Source: Zoogloea dura
Lineage (GTDB): Bacteria; Pseudomonadota; Gammaproteobacteria; Burkholderiales; Rhodocyclaceae
Length of the DNA stretch: 64,000 nt
Assembly: GCF_012927165.1 (NCBI RefSeq)
Contig: NZ_JABBGA010000001.1
Coordinates: 496,001-560,000, forward strand
Direction of reading: 5' to 3'
The position numbers and the translations under genes were made by a program. Below, one piece after another: positions 54,158 to 64,000 of the stretch (the stretch's first letter is position 1; each line of letters opens with the position of its first letter). The notes beneath the pieces are model-generated. The model was given only the letters and a program-made list of their open reading frames with translations, ran no database searches and was not told the DNA's origin.

Positions 54158-54435
54158 CGCCACGCCTCCCCGCGGAGGGCCGCACGGAGCTCACCAACGC
54201 GCCAGGCCGTGACGCCCACAGAGAGACGCCGAGGAGTTGGCAGCGCGCACTTTTTTACCCGACGCCACACAGTGGCCGGAGAGCAGGCAAACAGGCTCGC
54301 CACCACTGGAATACGGACAAAGGCCGAGTCCGGCAGGGCATCGAAGTTACGGAGTGCATCGGGGAGAGGTGCATCGGCCGGGGTGGGCAGGCCTGAGGCT
54401 GGCGCCATCGCAGAGGAGGCAGGGCGGAGCTTCAC
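54154..54435 (-). CDS. AlpA-like DNA-binding regulator
   Basis: The 93-residue protein has an AlpA/MerR-type winged HTH: FVRIPVVASLFACSPATVWR, then RVKKCALPTPRRLSVGVTAW and RVGELRAAL. AlpA-type proteins act as excisionases or activators of integrase and early genes in P4-like elements. The start overlaps the upstream gene by ATGA. It is the prime candidate for the partner of the integrase at the TACCGTCA sites. Confidence 0.82.
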   Translation of the reverse strand: MKLRPASSAMAPASGLPTPADAPLPDALRNFDALPDSAFVRIPVVASLFACSPATVWRRVKKCALPTPRRLSVGVTAWRVGELRAALRGEAWR

Positions 54436-54662
54436 GATTGCCCCTCCTGCACACCCTCAGAAAGCAGGCGCCGGACTGCATCACCCGGCCAAAGCAAACG
54501 GCCGTTGGGGAGCTTCCGTGGAGTTAGCCCCAGGTATTCGCCTTTCACGCAATGCGCGCGGCGGATGCTGGCGGGCTTGATGTTCAAGCCCTTTGACCGG
54601 AGCAATTCAGCGAGTTCGGCGGTACCTAAACTGCTGGCGGCCGGGATGATTCGAAGGTTCAT
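54432..54662 (-). CDS. Small HTH-like regulator
   Basis: The 76-residue basic protein (MNLRIIPAASSLGTAELAEL, LNIKPASIRRAHCVKGEYLG, LTPRKLPNGRLLWPGDAVRR) has the SIRRxxxxxGxxxGLxPxKLPNGRLLWP layout of small excisionase-like winged HTH proteins of satellites. I use the ATG at 54662 because its N terminus fits; the ATG at 54698 has no ribosome site. It overlaps the AlpA-like gene by ATGA. Confidence 0.7.
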   Translation of the reverse strand: MNLRIIPAASSLGTAELAELLRSKGLNIKPASIRRAHCVKGEYLGLTPRKLPNGRLLWPGDAVRRLLSEGVQEGQS

Positions 54663-54783
54663 GTTCGTGTCGCCTCTTTGTGAGAACGACCCGAACATTA
54701 ATCATCTATTTTCAATCAGTACTCTAGGGGAGGTTCCAAACTACCCCAGAGTACCCCAGAGCGGCTCTTTGAAAATCAATGAT

Positions 54784-55635
54784 TTACGGCTTCATCTGTA
54801 GGGGCAAAACTACCCCAGGGTTGAGGATGCGAGACTCTGGGAAAAGGCGGGCGTACAGTGGCTTTGCAGACTTCGGCCGCCCTCCCGACCACTTGTACCG
54901 ACCATCTAGATACGTTTCCAGGCTAGAAACTGTGTTCATATTCTCGAACTCGCGGTCGAGGGCCTTCAACAGCTCGAGGAACTCAGCCTTTGTTCCGGGC
55001 ATTTTTGCCCTGTCGAAGAGTTCTCCAATATCTTTGGCGCGGCGCTCGCATTCGCGTATCCAGTCCTCTACAAGATCGCCCTTGGTTTTCCGCTTCACCT
55101 TATTTGCTTCGACACTTCCCTGGTGCGCCTCTTCAGCCCGCCCAAGAGGGCGAATCCAAGCCCGCACATGCTCGCTTTGCTTCTGATCGGGCAAACCTCC
55201 CCATGCAGCGAATGCCTCGCGGGTCACCACCTCATCAGCAACGATGGTCACATCCGGCTGAGCGTCGTAGCGAGCTCGAGCGGCCCTCTGTTCGTCTTGC
55301 CTGTCGAAATCACGTGACTGCCACGCCACGGAACCCAGGCCGGCCGAGGGTTGCGGGGCTTGGAACGCAGCCTTCTTGATTTCCTTCCTGCAGGTTTCTG
55401 CCTTGAGCGCTCCCGTGGCAATGCTCGCCTTCATCGCCTCGATCAAACGATCACGGGCGTCCTGTTGTTTTATGCGTAAGCGAAAGTCGTTGGCTGTAGT
55501 GTCTGGGTACTGCAGATACGCCAGATCATTCAAACTGAAAGCGCTAGGCCATCCGGCTGCGCGTATTTCGGAATCCCTTACCATCAAGATGTCAGCGGCT
55601 TCAAGCCATTCAAGAAAGCTTGATTCACTAGGCAT
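54784..55635 (-). CDS. Hypothetical protein between regulator and integrase
   Basis: The 283-residue protein is charged and mostly helical, with Arg/Lys/Glu-rich stretches (KAETCRKEIKKAAFQ, RAARARYDAQ, KVKRKTKGDLVEDWIRECER) and no membrane segment. I know no family. Its codon use is less GC-rich than that of its neighbours, which suggests a separate origin. Start at 55635: GGAG 8 nt upstream. The 113-bp gap to the integrase shows nothing notable. Confidence 0.65.
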   Translation of the reverse strand: MPSESSFLEWLEAADILMVRDSEIRAAGWPSAFSLNDLAYLQYPDTTANDFRLRIKQQDARDRLIEAMKASIATGALKAETCRKEIKKAAFQAPQPSAGLGSVAWQSRDFDRQDEQRAARARYDAQPDVTIVADEVVTREAFAAWGGLPDQKQSEHVRAWIRPLGRAEEAHQGSVEANKVKRKTKGDLVEDWIRECERRAKDIGELFDRAKMPGTKAEFLELLKALDREFENMNTVSSLETYLDGRYKWSGGRPKSAKPLYARLFPESRILNPGVVLPLQMKP

Positions 55636-55748
55636 TGATCGTGCTCCATCGGCACCCATCGAATAAGGTGCCGCGCCAGCGGGGGGATGGTGTCCCCGTT
55701 TTCGGTTGGCCGACCTAGGCGCGGCGTGCTGCTCGGCTAATCGTCAGG

Positions 55749-56990
55749 TCATGCGGCGGCATGCCCATGCAAGGGTATGACCTTGGCCCCACTCTTTGCA
55801 GCGTCCAGCCAGTCGGCCCACTGCTGCATCATCTTGCGGCGCTCTGCAAGGTACTCCGCCTGGTGGGAGTACGCTCCGAAGACCTCCTTCCGCTCCCGGT
55901 GCGCCAGTTGCCGGTCGATGACCTCCGGGCGCCACCCCATCTCCAGGAGCGCCCCGGTTGCGGTGGTCCGGAACCCTGCCCCAGTCACCTCATCCCCGGC
56001 GTAGCCCATGGCCCGCAGGGCGCTGTTGATGGTGCCGTTGCTCATGGGCCGCTTCGGATCGTTCCGGTTGGGGAAGACCAGATCCCGGAAGCCGGTGATG
56101 TTGTGCATCTCTCGCAGCACCGCCACCGCCTGGGAGGACAAGGACACGGTGTGGTCCTCCTTCATCTTCATGCCCACTAGGCCGCGAGTACGGTCCCGCT
56201 CGGCCGGGACGACCCAGACGCCGGCATCGAGGTCGATCTCCTCCCACCGGGCGCCCCGCAGCTCGCCAGGGCGAAGGAAGGTCAGCGCCAGCAAAGTGAT
56301 GGCGTGCTTCACCATGACCGTGACACGGACCGCATCGAGGCGGATGAAGAACTCATGCAGGTCAGTTGAACGCAGAGCGGGTCGGTGTGTGACCGAGGCC
56401 GTCTTCAATGCCTTGTGCAGGCCGGTGACCGGGTTGTTCTCCGCCCGGCCGGTGGCGATGGCGTAGAGGAAGATATCGCTGGCCCGCTGGCGGACCCGCT
56501 TGAGGGTTTCGAGGGCGCCGCGTGCCTCCACCTTCTTCAGCGTGGCCAGCATCTCCGCGGCGCTGATCTCGCCGACCGGGCGCCGCCCGAGGCTGGGAAA
56601 GAGATCTTGCTCCAGAGAGGTGAGCACCTTGGCGGCGTAGGTCTCGACCCACTCCCCCTTCTGCTTCTCGTGCCACTCACGGCCCACCGCCTCAAAGGAC
56701 GAGTCGGCCGCCACCTTGCGGGCGATCTTCTCGGTGCGCCGCACTTCGCTGGGATCAGTGCCGGCATCCAGGAGGCGGCGGGCTTCGTCGCGTTTCTGGC
56801 GGGCCAGCTTGAGTGGGGTCTCGGGATAGACCCCCAGCGCTAGAGTCTTCCGCTTGCCCGCAAACCGGTAGTCCATGCGCCAGTACTTCGCGCCCGCAGT
56901 GGAAACGAGCAGGTACAGGCCCTTCTCATCGGCAAGTTTCAGCGCCTTTTCGGCAGCCCTCGCCTGCTTGCACTGGGTGTCGTTGAGCAT
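55749..56990 (-). CDS. int: P4-type tyrosine integrase
   Basis: The 413-residue integrase has the N-terminal DUF4102 domain (KALKLADEKGLYLLVS, YWRMDYRFAGKRKTLALG), a SAM-like core-binding region, and the catalytic domain: R240 in LTFLRPGELRG, Lys near 275-277, R341 in AGFRTTATG, H364 in RQLAHRER and nucleophile Y374 in FGAYSH. The first His of box II (HGFR in P4) is Ala338 here. Start at 56990: AGGGG 5 nt upstream. It lies 200 bp from the tRNA-Arg(CCT) gene whose 3' end is the attachment site, as usual for this family. Confidence 0.92.
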   Translation of the reverse strand: MLNDTQCKQARAAEKALKLADEKGLYLLVSTAGAKYWRMDYRFAGKRKTLALGVYPETPLKLARQKRDEARRLLDAGTDPSEVRRTEKIARKVAADSSFEAVGREWHEKQKGEWVETYAAKVLTSLEQDLFPSLGRRPVGEISAAEMLATLKKVEARGALETLKRVRQRASDIFLYAIATGRAENNPVTGLHKALKTASVTHRPALRSTDLHEFFIRLDAVRVTVMVKHAITLLALTFLRPGELRGARWEEIDLDAGVWVVPAERDRTRGLVGMKMKEDHTVSLSSQAVAVLREMHNITGFRDLVFPNRNDPKRPMSNGTINSALRAMGYAGDEVTGAGFRTTATGALLEMGWRPEVIDRQLAHRERKEVFGAYSHQAEYLAERRKMMQQWADWLDAAKSGAKVIPLHGHAAA

Positions 56991-57004
56991 CGCATCCCCT
57001 GGTT

Positions 57005-57065
57005 TGACGGTACACAACACGCATCGCTGCGACGGTATCTGAAAGTACCGTCATGTGTACCGACA
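57005..57065. promoter_or_regulatory. Right arm-type recombination sites
   Basis: TGACGGTA (57005-57012), GACGGTA (57031-57037), TACCGTCA (57046-57053) and TACCGACA (57058-57065) form a cluster between the integrase start and the right attachment repeat. They match the octamers at 36641-36660. The position also allows the integrase or AlpA-like protein to control the integrase promoter. Confidence 0.6.
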
Positions 57066-57116
57066 GAATCTGTGCGATGGGATGCGACCGCCTGACTCAA
57101 GATGATACGCCCGGAA

Positions 57117-57209
57117 AACAAAAAAGCCCGCAATCGCGGGCTTCTTCGTGTGCTTCTGCTTCTACCTGACACTGCGTGATGCAGCAGTGTGGTCCCCCCG
57201 ACAGGAATC
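57117..57209. repeat. Right attachment repeat (att) of the island
   Basis: This copy includes the last 20 nt of tRNA-Arg(CCT) (57190-57209) and the 73 bp downstream with the tRNA terminator. It is 93 bp against 92 bp at 36492-36583, with one substitution and one indel. The crossover point cannot be placed more finely, but the tRNA is fully restored at this end. Confidence 0.92.
57118..57143 (-). terminator. tRNA-Arg terminator
   Basis: AAGCCCGC (57124-57131) pairs with GCGGGCTT (57136-57143) around AATC, and T6 follows on the minus strand. It ends the tRNA-Arg transcript, and as part of the attachment repeat it is duplicated at 36494-36518. Confidence 0.85.
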
Positions 57210-57264
57210 GAACCTGTATCTGGCGCTTAGGAGGCGCCCGTTCTATCCATTGAACTACGGAGAG
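57190..57264 (-). tRNA. tRNA-Arg (anticodon CCT)
   Basis: The 75-nt gene folds as a full cloverleaf: acceptor CTCTCCG with CGGGGGG (two G-U pairs), D stem GTTC/GAAC, anticodon stem GGCGC/GCGCC with loop CTCCTAA (anticodon CCT), T stem ACAGG/CCTGT with TTCGATT, discriminator A and encoded CCA. It reads AGG codons. Its 3' end is the integration site of the island and remains intact. Confidence 0.95.
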
Positions 57265-57329
57265 GTGGACAGCCCAGCATTTTAGCCTGCTGGACTCAGG
57301 GCGCGCCACCCGAATTTTGGGTTCCATGC

Positions 57330-57359
57330 CGGGGATGAACGCAGCCGCGCTCATCCCCG
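57330..57359 (-). terminator. Hairpin after lon
   Basis: CGGGGATGA (57330-57338) and TCATCCCCG (57351-57359) pair over 9 bp, 8 bp past the lon stop. There is no T-run, so it may be a Rho-assisted or processing end. A smaller repeat (CCAGCA/TGCTGG, 57274-57293) lies between it and the tRNA. Confidence 0.5.
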
Positions 57360-57366
57360 TTGCTCG

Positions 57367-59787
<2,421 letters not shown>

Positions 59788-59804
59788 GATTTTTCCTTTA
59801 AAGG

Positions 59805-59832
59805 CACTAAGGCCCCATATGGGGCCCTAGTG
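59805..59832. repeat. 28-bp near-perfect palindrome between clpX and lon
   Basis: The two 14-nt arms (CACTAAGGCCCCAT and ATGGGGCCCTAGTG) are complementary except for one position; the central 16 bp GGCCCCATATGGGGCC is a perfect palindrome. A CCTTTAAAGG palindrome follows before the lon ribosome site. No T-run is present, so it may be a regulator site, an mRNA processing hairpin or a leaky terminator that sets lon apart from clpX. Confidence 0.55.
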
Positions 59833-59873
59833 ACATCAATTCAAGCAGTCCTGCGAAAAACTTCTGCTTGAGG

Positions 59874-61145
59874 TCAGTTGGAGCCGGAGACCTTAGGTTG
59901 ATCGGCGTAGATCAGGATCGGCTTTGCGCCACCTTCGATCATGCCTTCATCGATGACAACCTTGGAAACATTTTCCATGGACGGCAATTCATACATGGTG
60001 TCGAGCAGCGTTCCTTCAAGGATGGAACGCAGGCCACGGGCACCCGTCTTGCGCTTGAGGGCCTTGCGGGCAATTGCCTGCAGGGCCGCCGGGCGCACTT
60101 CGAGTTCGACGCCTTCCATGGAAAACAGTTTCTGATATTGCTTGATCAGCGCATTCTTCGGCTCCACGAGGATCTGGATGAGCCCTTCCTCGTCGAGTTC
60201 CTGCAGCGTGGCAACCACCGGCAGGCGGCCGATCAGCTCGGGAATCAGGCCAAACTTGATCAGATCGCCCGGCTCCACTTCGCGCAGAGCCTCGGAGATG
60301 TCCTTGTTCTCGCGACTCTTGACCTCGGCCCCGAAGCCGATGCCGAACTTCTCGGTACGGTTGCGGATCACCTTGTCCAGGCCGTCGAAGGCGCCACCGC
60401 AGACGAACAGGATGTTGGTGGTGTCCACCTGCACGAAATCCTGGTTCGGATGCTTGCGGCCACCCTGGGGCGGCACCGAGGCAATGGTGCCCTCGATGAG
60501 CTTCAGCAGGGCCTGCTGCACGCCCTCGCCGGACACATCGCGGGTAATGGACGGGTTGTCGGACTTGCGGGAAATCTTGTCGATCTCGTCGATGTACACG
60601 ATCCCCTGCTGCGCCTTGTCGACTTCGTAGTCACACTTCTGGAGCAGCTTCTGGATGATGTTCTCGACGTCCTCGCCCACATAGCCAGCCTCTGTGAGGG
60701 TCGTCGCATCGGCCATCACGAAGGGCACGTTGAGCAGGCGGGCCAGGGTCTGCGCCAGCAGCGTCTTGCCGGAGCCGGTGGGGCCGACCAGCAGGATGTT
60801 GCTCTTCGACAGCTCGACGTCGTCGTGGGTCTTGGACAGGTGGCGCAGGCGCTTGTAGTGGTTGTAAACCGCCACCGACAGGATGCGCTTGGCCGGGGAC
60901 TGACCAATCACGTACTGGTCGAGGATGGCGCTGATTTCCTTGGGCGAGGGCAATTCACCCTTTACGCCCTTGGCACCGCCCGTGTCGGCAGTAATCTCGT
61001 CGCGAATGATGTCGTTGCACAGCTCGATGCACTCGTCGCAGATGAACACGGACGGGCCCGCGATGAGCTTGCGGACCTCGTGTTGGCTCTTGCCGCAGAA
61101 CGAGCAATACAGGAGCTTTTCGCCGCTCGTTTTCTTGTCCGCCAT
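59874..61145 (-). CDS. clpX: ATP-dependent Clp protease ATP-binding subunit ClpX
   Basis: The 423-residue unfoldase feeds substrates to ClpP. The N-terminal zinc-binding domain has [11 protein letters not shown] and [10 protein letters not shown] (C4). The AAA+ part has Walker [16 protein letters not shown], Walker [11 protein letters not shown], the pore loop region [10 protein letters not shown], and the ClpP-binding IGF loop in [10 protein letters not shown]. The length is typical. It follows clpP by 43 bp. Confidence 0.97.
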   Translation of the reverse strand: MADKKTSGEKLLYCSFCGKSQHEVRKLIAGPSVFICDECIELCNDIIRDEITADTGGAKGVKGELPSPKEISAILDQYVIGQSPAKRILSVAVYNHYKRLRHLSKTHDDVELSKSNILLVGPTGSGKTLLAQTLARLLNVPFVMADATTLTEAGYVGEDVENIIQKLLQKCDYEVDKAQQGIVYIDEIDKISRKSDNPSITRDVSGEGVQQALLKLIEGTIASVPPQGGRKHPNQDFVQVDTTNILFVCGGAFDGLDKVIRNRTEKFGIGFGAEVKSRENKDISEALREVEPGDLIKFGLIPELIGRLPVVATLQELDEEGLIQILVEPKNALIKQYQKLFSMEGVELEVRPAALQAIARKALKRKTGARGLRSILEGTLLDTMYELPSMENVSKVVIDEGMIEGGAKPILIYADQPKVSGSN

Positions 61146-61188
61146 TACAGCCCTTTCTCTCTGTTACTTATTGCTCGCCGAAAGATGA

Positions 61189-61833
61189 TCAGCCCACATC
61201 GCTGCGGCTGGAGAGCACCTTGTCGACGATACCGTAGCGCACGGCGTCTTCCGAGGACATGAAATTGTCCCGGTCTGTATCTCGCTCAACCTGCTCGACG
61301 GTCTGGCCGGTGTGCCTGGCCAGCATGTCATTGAGCTTGGCGCGCAGGGACAGGATCTCCCGGGCATGGATCTCGATATCCGAGGCCTGCCCCTGGAAGC
61401 CGCCCAGCGGCTGATGGATCATGATCCGGGAATTGGGCAACGAGAAACGCTTGCCCTTTTCACCGGCGGCAAGCAGGAAGGCGCCCATGCTGGCCGCCTG
61501 CCCGATGCACAGGGTGCTCACGTTCGGCTTGATGAACTGCATGGTGTCGTAGATCGCCATGCCCGCCGTGACGGAGCCCCCGGGGGAGTTGATGTAGAAG
61601 GAGATGTCCTTGTCCGGGTTCTCGGACTCGAGGAACAACAGCTGGGCGACGATCAGGTTGGCGGTCACGTCATTGACCGGCCCTACCAGAAACACCACCC
61701 GCTCCTTGAGCAGGCGTGAATAGATGTCGTAGGAGCGCTCACCGCGACCGCTCTGTTCGACAACCATGGGGATCAGGCCGAGGCCGACCGGATCCCATTC
61801 ACTACGGGAAAACGGGGGTGTCAGTGGATTCAT
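61189..61833 (-). CDS. clpP: ATP-dependent Clp protease proteolytic subunit ClpP
   Basis: The 214-residue serine peptidase forms the tetradecameric Clp barrel. The catalytic triad is S115 ([10 protein letters not shown]), H140 ([10 protein letters not shown]) and D189 (RDTDRDNFM); [17 protein letters not shown] is the substrate-binding strand. The N-terminal ~20 residues are likely removed as a propeptide. It lies 21 bp after tig on the same strand, the classic tig-clpP-clpX order. Confidence 0.97.
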   Translation of the reverse strand: MNPLTPPFSRSEWDPVGLGLIPMVVEQSGRGERSYDIYSRLLKERVVFLVGPVNDVTANLIVAQLLFLESENPDKDISFYINSPGGSVTAGMAIYDTMQFIKPNVSTLCIGQAASMGAFLLAAGEKGKRFSLPNSRIMIHQPLGGFQGQASDIEIHAREILSLRAKLNDMLARHTGQTVEQVERDTDRDNFMSSEDAVRYGIVDKVLSSRSDVG

Positions 61834-61854
61834 TTGCCGTTGCTCTCCGCGGAA

Positions 61855-63156
61855 TTAAGCCGCATTACCCATCAAGTCGTCAAAAGAAGTGGCGACGTCG
61901 ACCGTCTTGGTGTTGCTGACGACCCACTCCACCACGTTGTCCTCGATCACCAGCGCCTCGGCCTGGGCCAGACGCTGGGGCTGGGAGTAGTACCAGCTCA
62001 CGACCTCGCTCGGGTCTTCGTAGCTGGCTGCAAAATCTTCGATGATCGCGCGGATCTGTTCGGGTTTGGCGTGCAGCTCCTTGCTCTTGACCAGCTCGGA
62101 CATGATCAGGCCAAGCTTGACGCGACGCACGGCCTGCTCGGCGAACCAGGAGGTCTCGATCGGCAGGTTCTTGGTCTGCATCCCACGCGCCTCGAAATCC
62201 TTCTTGGCGTTTTCAGCAAGCTGGGCGGACTCCTGCTCGACCAGCGCCTTCGGCACTTCGATCGGGTGGGTCTCGATCAGCACGTTCATCACGCGTTCCT
62301 TGATCTTGGCCTGGATGCGGCGCTTCACTTCACGCTCCAGGTTGGCCTTGACCTCTTCACGCATCTTGGCCACGTCGCCGTCGGCGATGCCCAGGGTCTT
62401 GGCGAACTCGGCGTCGATCTCGGGGAGCTTGGGCTCCTCCACCTTCTTGAGGGCCACTTCGAACTGAACGGTCTGGCCGGCCAGGTGAGCAGCGTGGTAG
62501 TCCTCGGGGAAGGTCATGTCGAAGGTCTTGCTTTCACCCACGTTGAGACCCAGCACCGCGGTTTCGAAATCCTTGAGCATCTGGCCGCCGCCGATCACGA
62601 AGGGGAAGTCGGTCGCCTGACCACCCTCGAACTCCACACCGTCCTTGCGGCCGGTGAAGTCGATCAGCACACGGTCGCCGTCCTGGGCGGCACGCTCGGC
62701 GGGCACAAAAATGGTGCGTTGCTTGCGCAGCACGTCGAGGGTCTTCTCGACTTCGGCATCGCCAACCTCAAGCTGGGGACGCTCCACGTCCTGGCCGCTC
62801 ACGTCACCGATGACGATCTCCGGGTAGACCTCGAAGACGGCGGTGAATTCCAGCGCCTCGGTGGAGGTGGACTCCTTCGGCTCGATGTTCGGGTAACCAG
62901 CCACGCGCAGGCTCTGCGAACGGATCTGCTCGCCGAGCGCCTTCTCGACAGCGGCGCCGATGGCTTCGGAACGGGCTTGCGGGCCGTAGGACTGGGCCAC
63001 CATGCGGAACGGGACCTTGCCAGGGCGGAAGCCCGGCATCTTGGCGGTGCGGGCCATCTTCTTCAGACGGGCTTCCACATCCTTGTCGATCTCGGCCAGC
63101 GGCACGGACATGTCGATACGGCGCTCCAGCGCGCTCACGGTAACCTGGTTGCTCAT
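61855..63156 (-). CDS. tig: Trigger factor
   Basis: The 433-residue ribosome-bound chaperone catches nascent chains. The N-terminal ribosome-docking signature is MPGFRPGKVPF; the central FKBP-type PPIase domain has DRVLIDFTGRKDGVEFEGG and FPFVIGGGQML; the C-terminal arms are helical. It starts the tig-clpP-clpX-lon block. The ribosome site AGGGA lies upstream of the ATG at 63156. Confidence 0.96.
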   Translation of the reverse strand: MSNQVTVSALERRIDMSVPLAEIDKDVEARLKKMARTAKMPGFRPGKVPFRMVAQSYGPQARSEAIGAAVEKALGEQIRSQSLRVAGYPNIEPKESTSTEALEFTAVFEVYPEIVIGDVSGQDVERPQLEVGDAEVEKTLDVLRKQRTIFVPAERAAQDGDRVLIDFTGRKDGVEFEGGQATDFPFVIGGGQMLKDFETAVLGLNVGESKTFDMTFPEDYHAAHLAGQTVQFEVALKKVEEPKLPEIDAEFAKTLGIADGDVAKMREEVKANLEREVKRRIQAKIKERVMNVLIETHPIEVPKALVEQESAQLAENAKKDFEARGMQTKNLPIETSWFAEQAVRRVKLGLIMSELVKSKELHAKPEQIRAIIEDFAASYEDPSEVVSWYYSQPQRLAQAEALVIEDNVVEWVVSNTKTVDVATSFDDLMGNAA

Positions 63157-63550
63157 GAAAATTCCCTGATCGGTCTTAACAATAACGCCTTACGAACAGG
63201 ACAGGAAAAGCTTAGCAAGACATGTGCCTTCCCACGCATTCCCTTAATGAAACTGTTCGAACAGTCGTCGGAAAAACCTTTAGTCTAACACAGGCCCTGG
63301 GTCCGCTCGCAGCCCCCGCGCCAGTGCTTGGCTTCCGACCCTCATCTGTGAAAAACTGAACCAGCGGGGGTGGAACTCCCCTAGCCTTTGGATATCAGAT
63401 GGGATGAAATAGATTCATGCTCGGCCATGTCTTCGGAAATGACCGGCCGGGCGAAGTGCTCAAGTATCAGCGTCACGAGCCGTCTGTTCACGGACAGACA
63501 ATGGCGAGCCCGGCGCCCCGGTCCGGGTGATGTGCCCCAGGAGACATGAG
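63157..63550. other. Intergenic region between tig and prkA
   Basis: This 394-bp divergent region must hold the promoters of the tig operon (minus) and prkA (plus). I see no strong sigma-70 match and no clear sigma-54 -24/-12 pair. A small hairpin-like GGGG...CCCC segment lies near 63367-63380. No open frame here looks coding. Confidence 0.5.
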
Positions 63551-64000
63551 ATGAGTATCTTCACTAGCTTCCAGGCCCGTTTCGAGTCTGCCCGGGAAGA
63601 GGAAATGTCGGTCCAGGAATACCTGGAACTCTGCAAGACCGATCCCATGGCTTACGCCACTTCGGCAGAGCGTCTGCTGCAGGCCATTGGCGAACCGGAG
63701 CTGGTCGACACCCGGCTCGACCCGCGCCTGTCGCGCATCTTCTCCAACAAGATGATCAAGATCTATCCGGCCTTCCGGGACTTCTACGGAATGGAGGAGT
63801 CGATCGAGAACATCGTGTCGTATTTCCGACATGCAGCACAGGGCCTGGAGGAAAAGAAACAAATCCTCTACCTGCTCGGTCCGGTGGGCGGCGGCAAGAG
63901 TTCCCTGGCCGAAAAGCTCAAGAGCCTGGTCGAGAACATTCCCTTCTACGCCATCAAGGGGTCGCCGGTTCACGAATCCCCCCTCGGGCTCTTCAGCCCC
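63551..64000 (+). CDS. prkA: PrkA serine protein kinase (partial)
   Basis: The first 150 codons are visible; the gene leaves the window at the right edge. MSIFTSFQARFESAREEEMS is followed by SVQEYLELCKTDPMAYATSAE and the AAA-type Walker A YLLGPVGGGKSSLAEKL, the N-terminal module of PrkA/YeaG kinases, which act in starvation and nitrogen-stress responses. GGAGA lies 6 nt upstream of the ATG. In this family, genes for a YeaH-like VWA protein and SpoVR usually follow. Confidence 0.92.
   Translation, partial: MSIFTSFQARFESAREEEMSVQEYLELCKTDPMAYATSAERLLQAIGEPELVDTRLDPRLSRIFSNKMIKIYPAFRDFYGMEESIENIVSYFRHAAQGLEEKKQILYLLGPVGGGKSSLAEKLKSLVENIPFYAIKGSPVHESPLGLFSP

Larger units (their letters stand above)
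36492..57209. mobile_element. Integrated P4-like satellite/genomic island at tRNA-Arg(CCT)
   Basis: About 20.6 kb of DNA is bounded by a 92/93-bp direct repeat (36492-36583 and 57117-57209) with one mismatch and one indel. The right copy includes the 3' 20 nt of the tRNA-Arg(CCT) gene. A P4-type integrase lies next to the tRNA, and arm-type repeats lie just inside both ends. Contents: serine recombinase, ietAS-type pair, IS21 remnant, DUF3987 protein, six small overlapping genes with a C4-like RNA, HNH-like protein, lone tape measure protein, HTH protein, Toprim/DUF927 primase-helicase, AlpA-like regulator, integrase. No capsid, portal or terminase large-subunit gene is seen, so it is a satellite or defence island, not a complete prophage. 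Confidence 0.88.

Noticed and set aside
36492-57209. Complete prophage
   Set aside because: Only a tape measure protein and a Nu1-like HTH protein are phage-structural in type; no capsid, portal, large terminase, tail fibre or lysis gene is seen.

Overview
The window looks like a high-GC betaproteobacterial chromosome, most likely Rhodocyclales (Azospira/Thauera/Aromatoleum-like). This rests on the mix of genes: an aor-type tungsten aldehyde oxidoreductase operon with tungstate transport, acnB, prpE, acuI, an orphan TAXI binding protein, hemP-bfd, and tig-clpP-clpX-lon. The genus is an inference from gene content only.

Layout. 1-700: truncated HTH/receiver-like regulator behind a very AT-rich promoter region with an FNR-type box. 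702-6249: three-gene minus-strand operon encoding a small secreted Cys/Pro-rich protein, a TIR + caspase-like + SIR2-like fusion, and a STAND NTPase with a membrane helix and WD40 propellers; this is a candidate undescribed conflict/defence system. 6418-12171: acnB and a two-component pair. 12375-19288: housekeeping and small genes (YchJ-like, GST, S4 protein, kbp, YkgJ-like, UPF0149, TrmB-like, dusC, TAXI protein, xpt). 19319-27401: tungsten module, with tupBCA, aorABCD plus a fifth small gene, and divergent moeA. 27520-35809: prpE, a degenerate REC-GGDEF protein, acuI, an HDOD protein, uup, Fur-boxed hemP, bfd and a 41-residue Lys-rich protein. 57190-63156: tRNA-Arg(CCT), lon, clpX, clpP, tig. 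The window ends in the start of prkA.

Between them, 36492-57209 is a ~20.6 kb integrated element. A ~92-bp direct repeat that contains the 3' end of tRNA-Arg(CCT) bounds it; a P4-type integrase sits next to the tRNA, and TACCGTCA-like arm sites lie just inside both ends. It resembles a P4-like satellite: Toprim/DUF927 primase-helicase, AlpA-like regulator, a C4-type antisense RNA upstream of a chain of tiny overlapping genes, TGTTCCA iteron-like clusters, and a serine recombinase. Cargo includes an ietAS-type pair (AAA ATPase + subtilase) and a lone full-length tape measure protein with no other virion gene. A decayed second copy of the serine recombinase lies just outside the left repeat, suggesting an earlier related insertion.

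How the genes fit together: tungstate taken up by TupBCA would supply the W-cofactor made with MoeA and the MoaD-like protein for AorABC. Tig, ClpXP and Lon form the proteostasis block. The STAND/WD40 protein is the likely sensor and the triple-domain protein the likely effector of the operon at 702-6249. All functions are inferred from sequence motifs read by eye; no searches were run.
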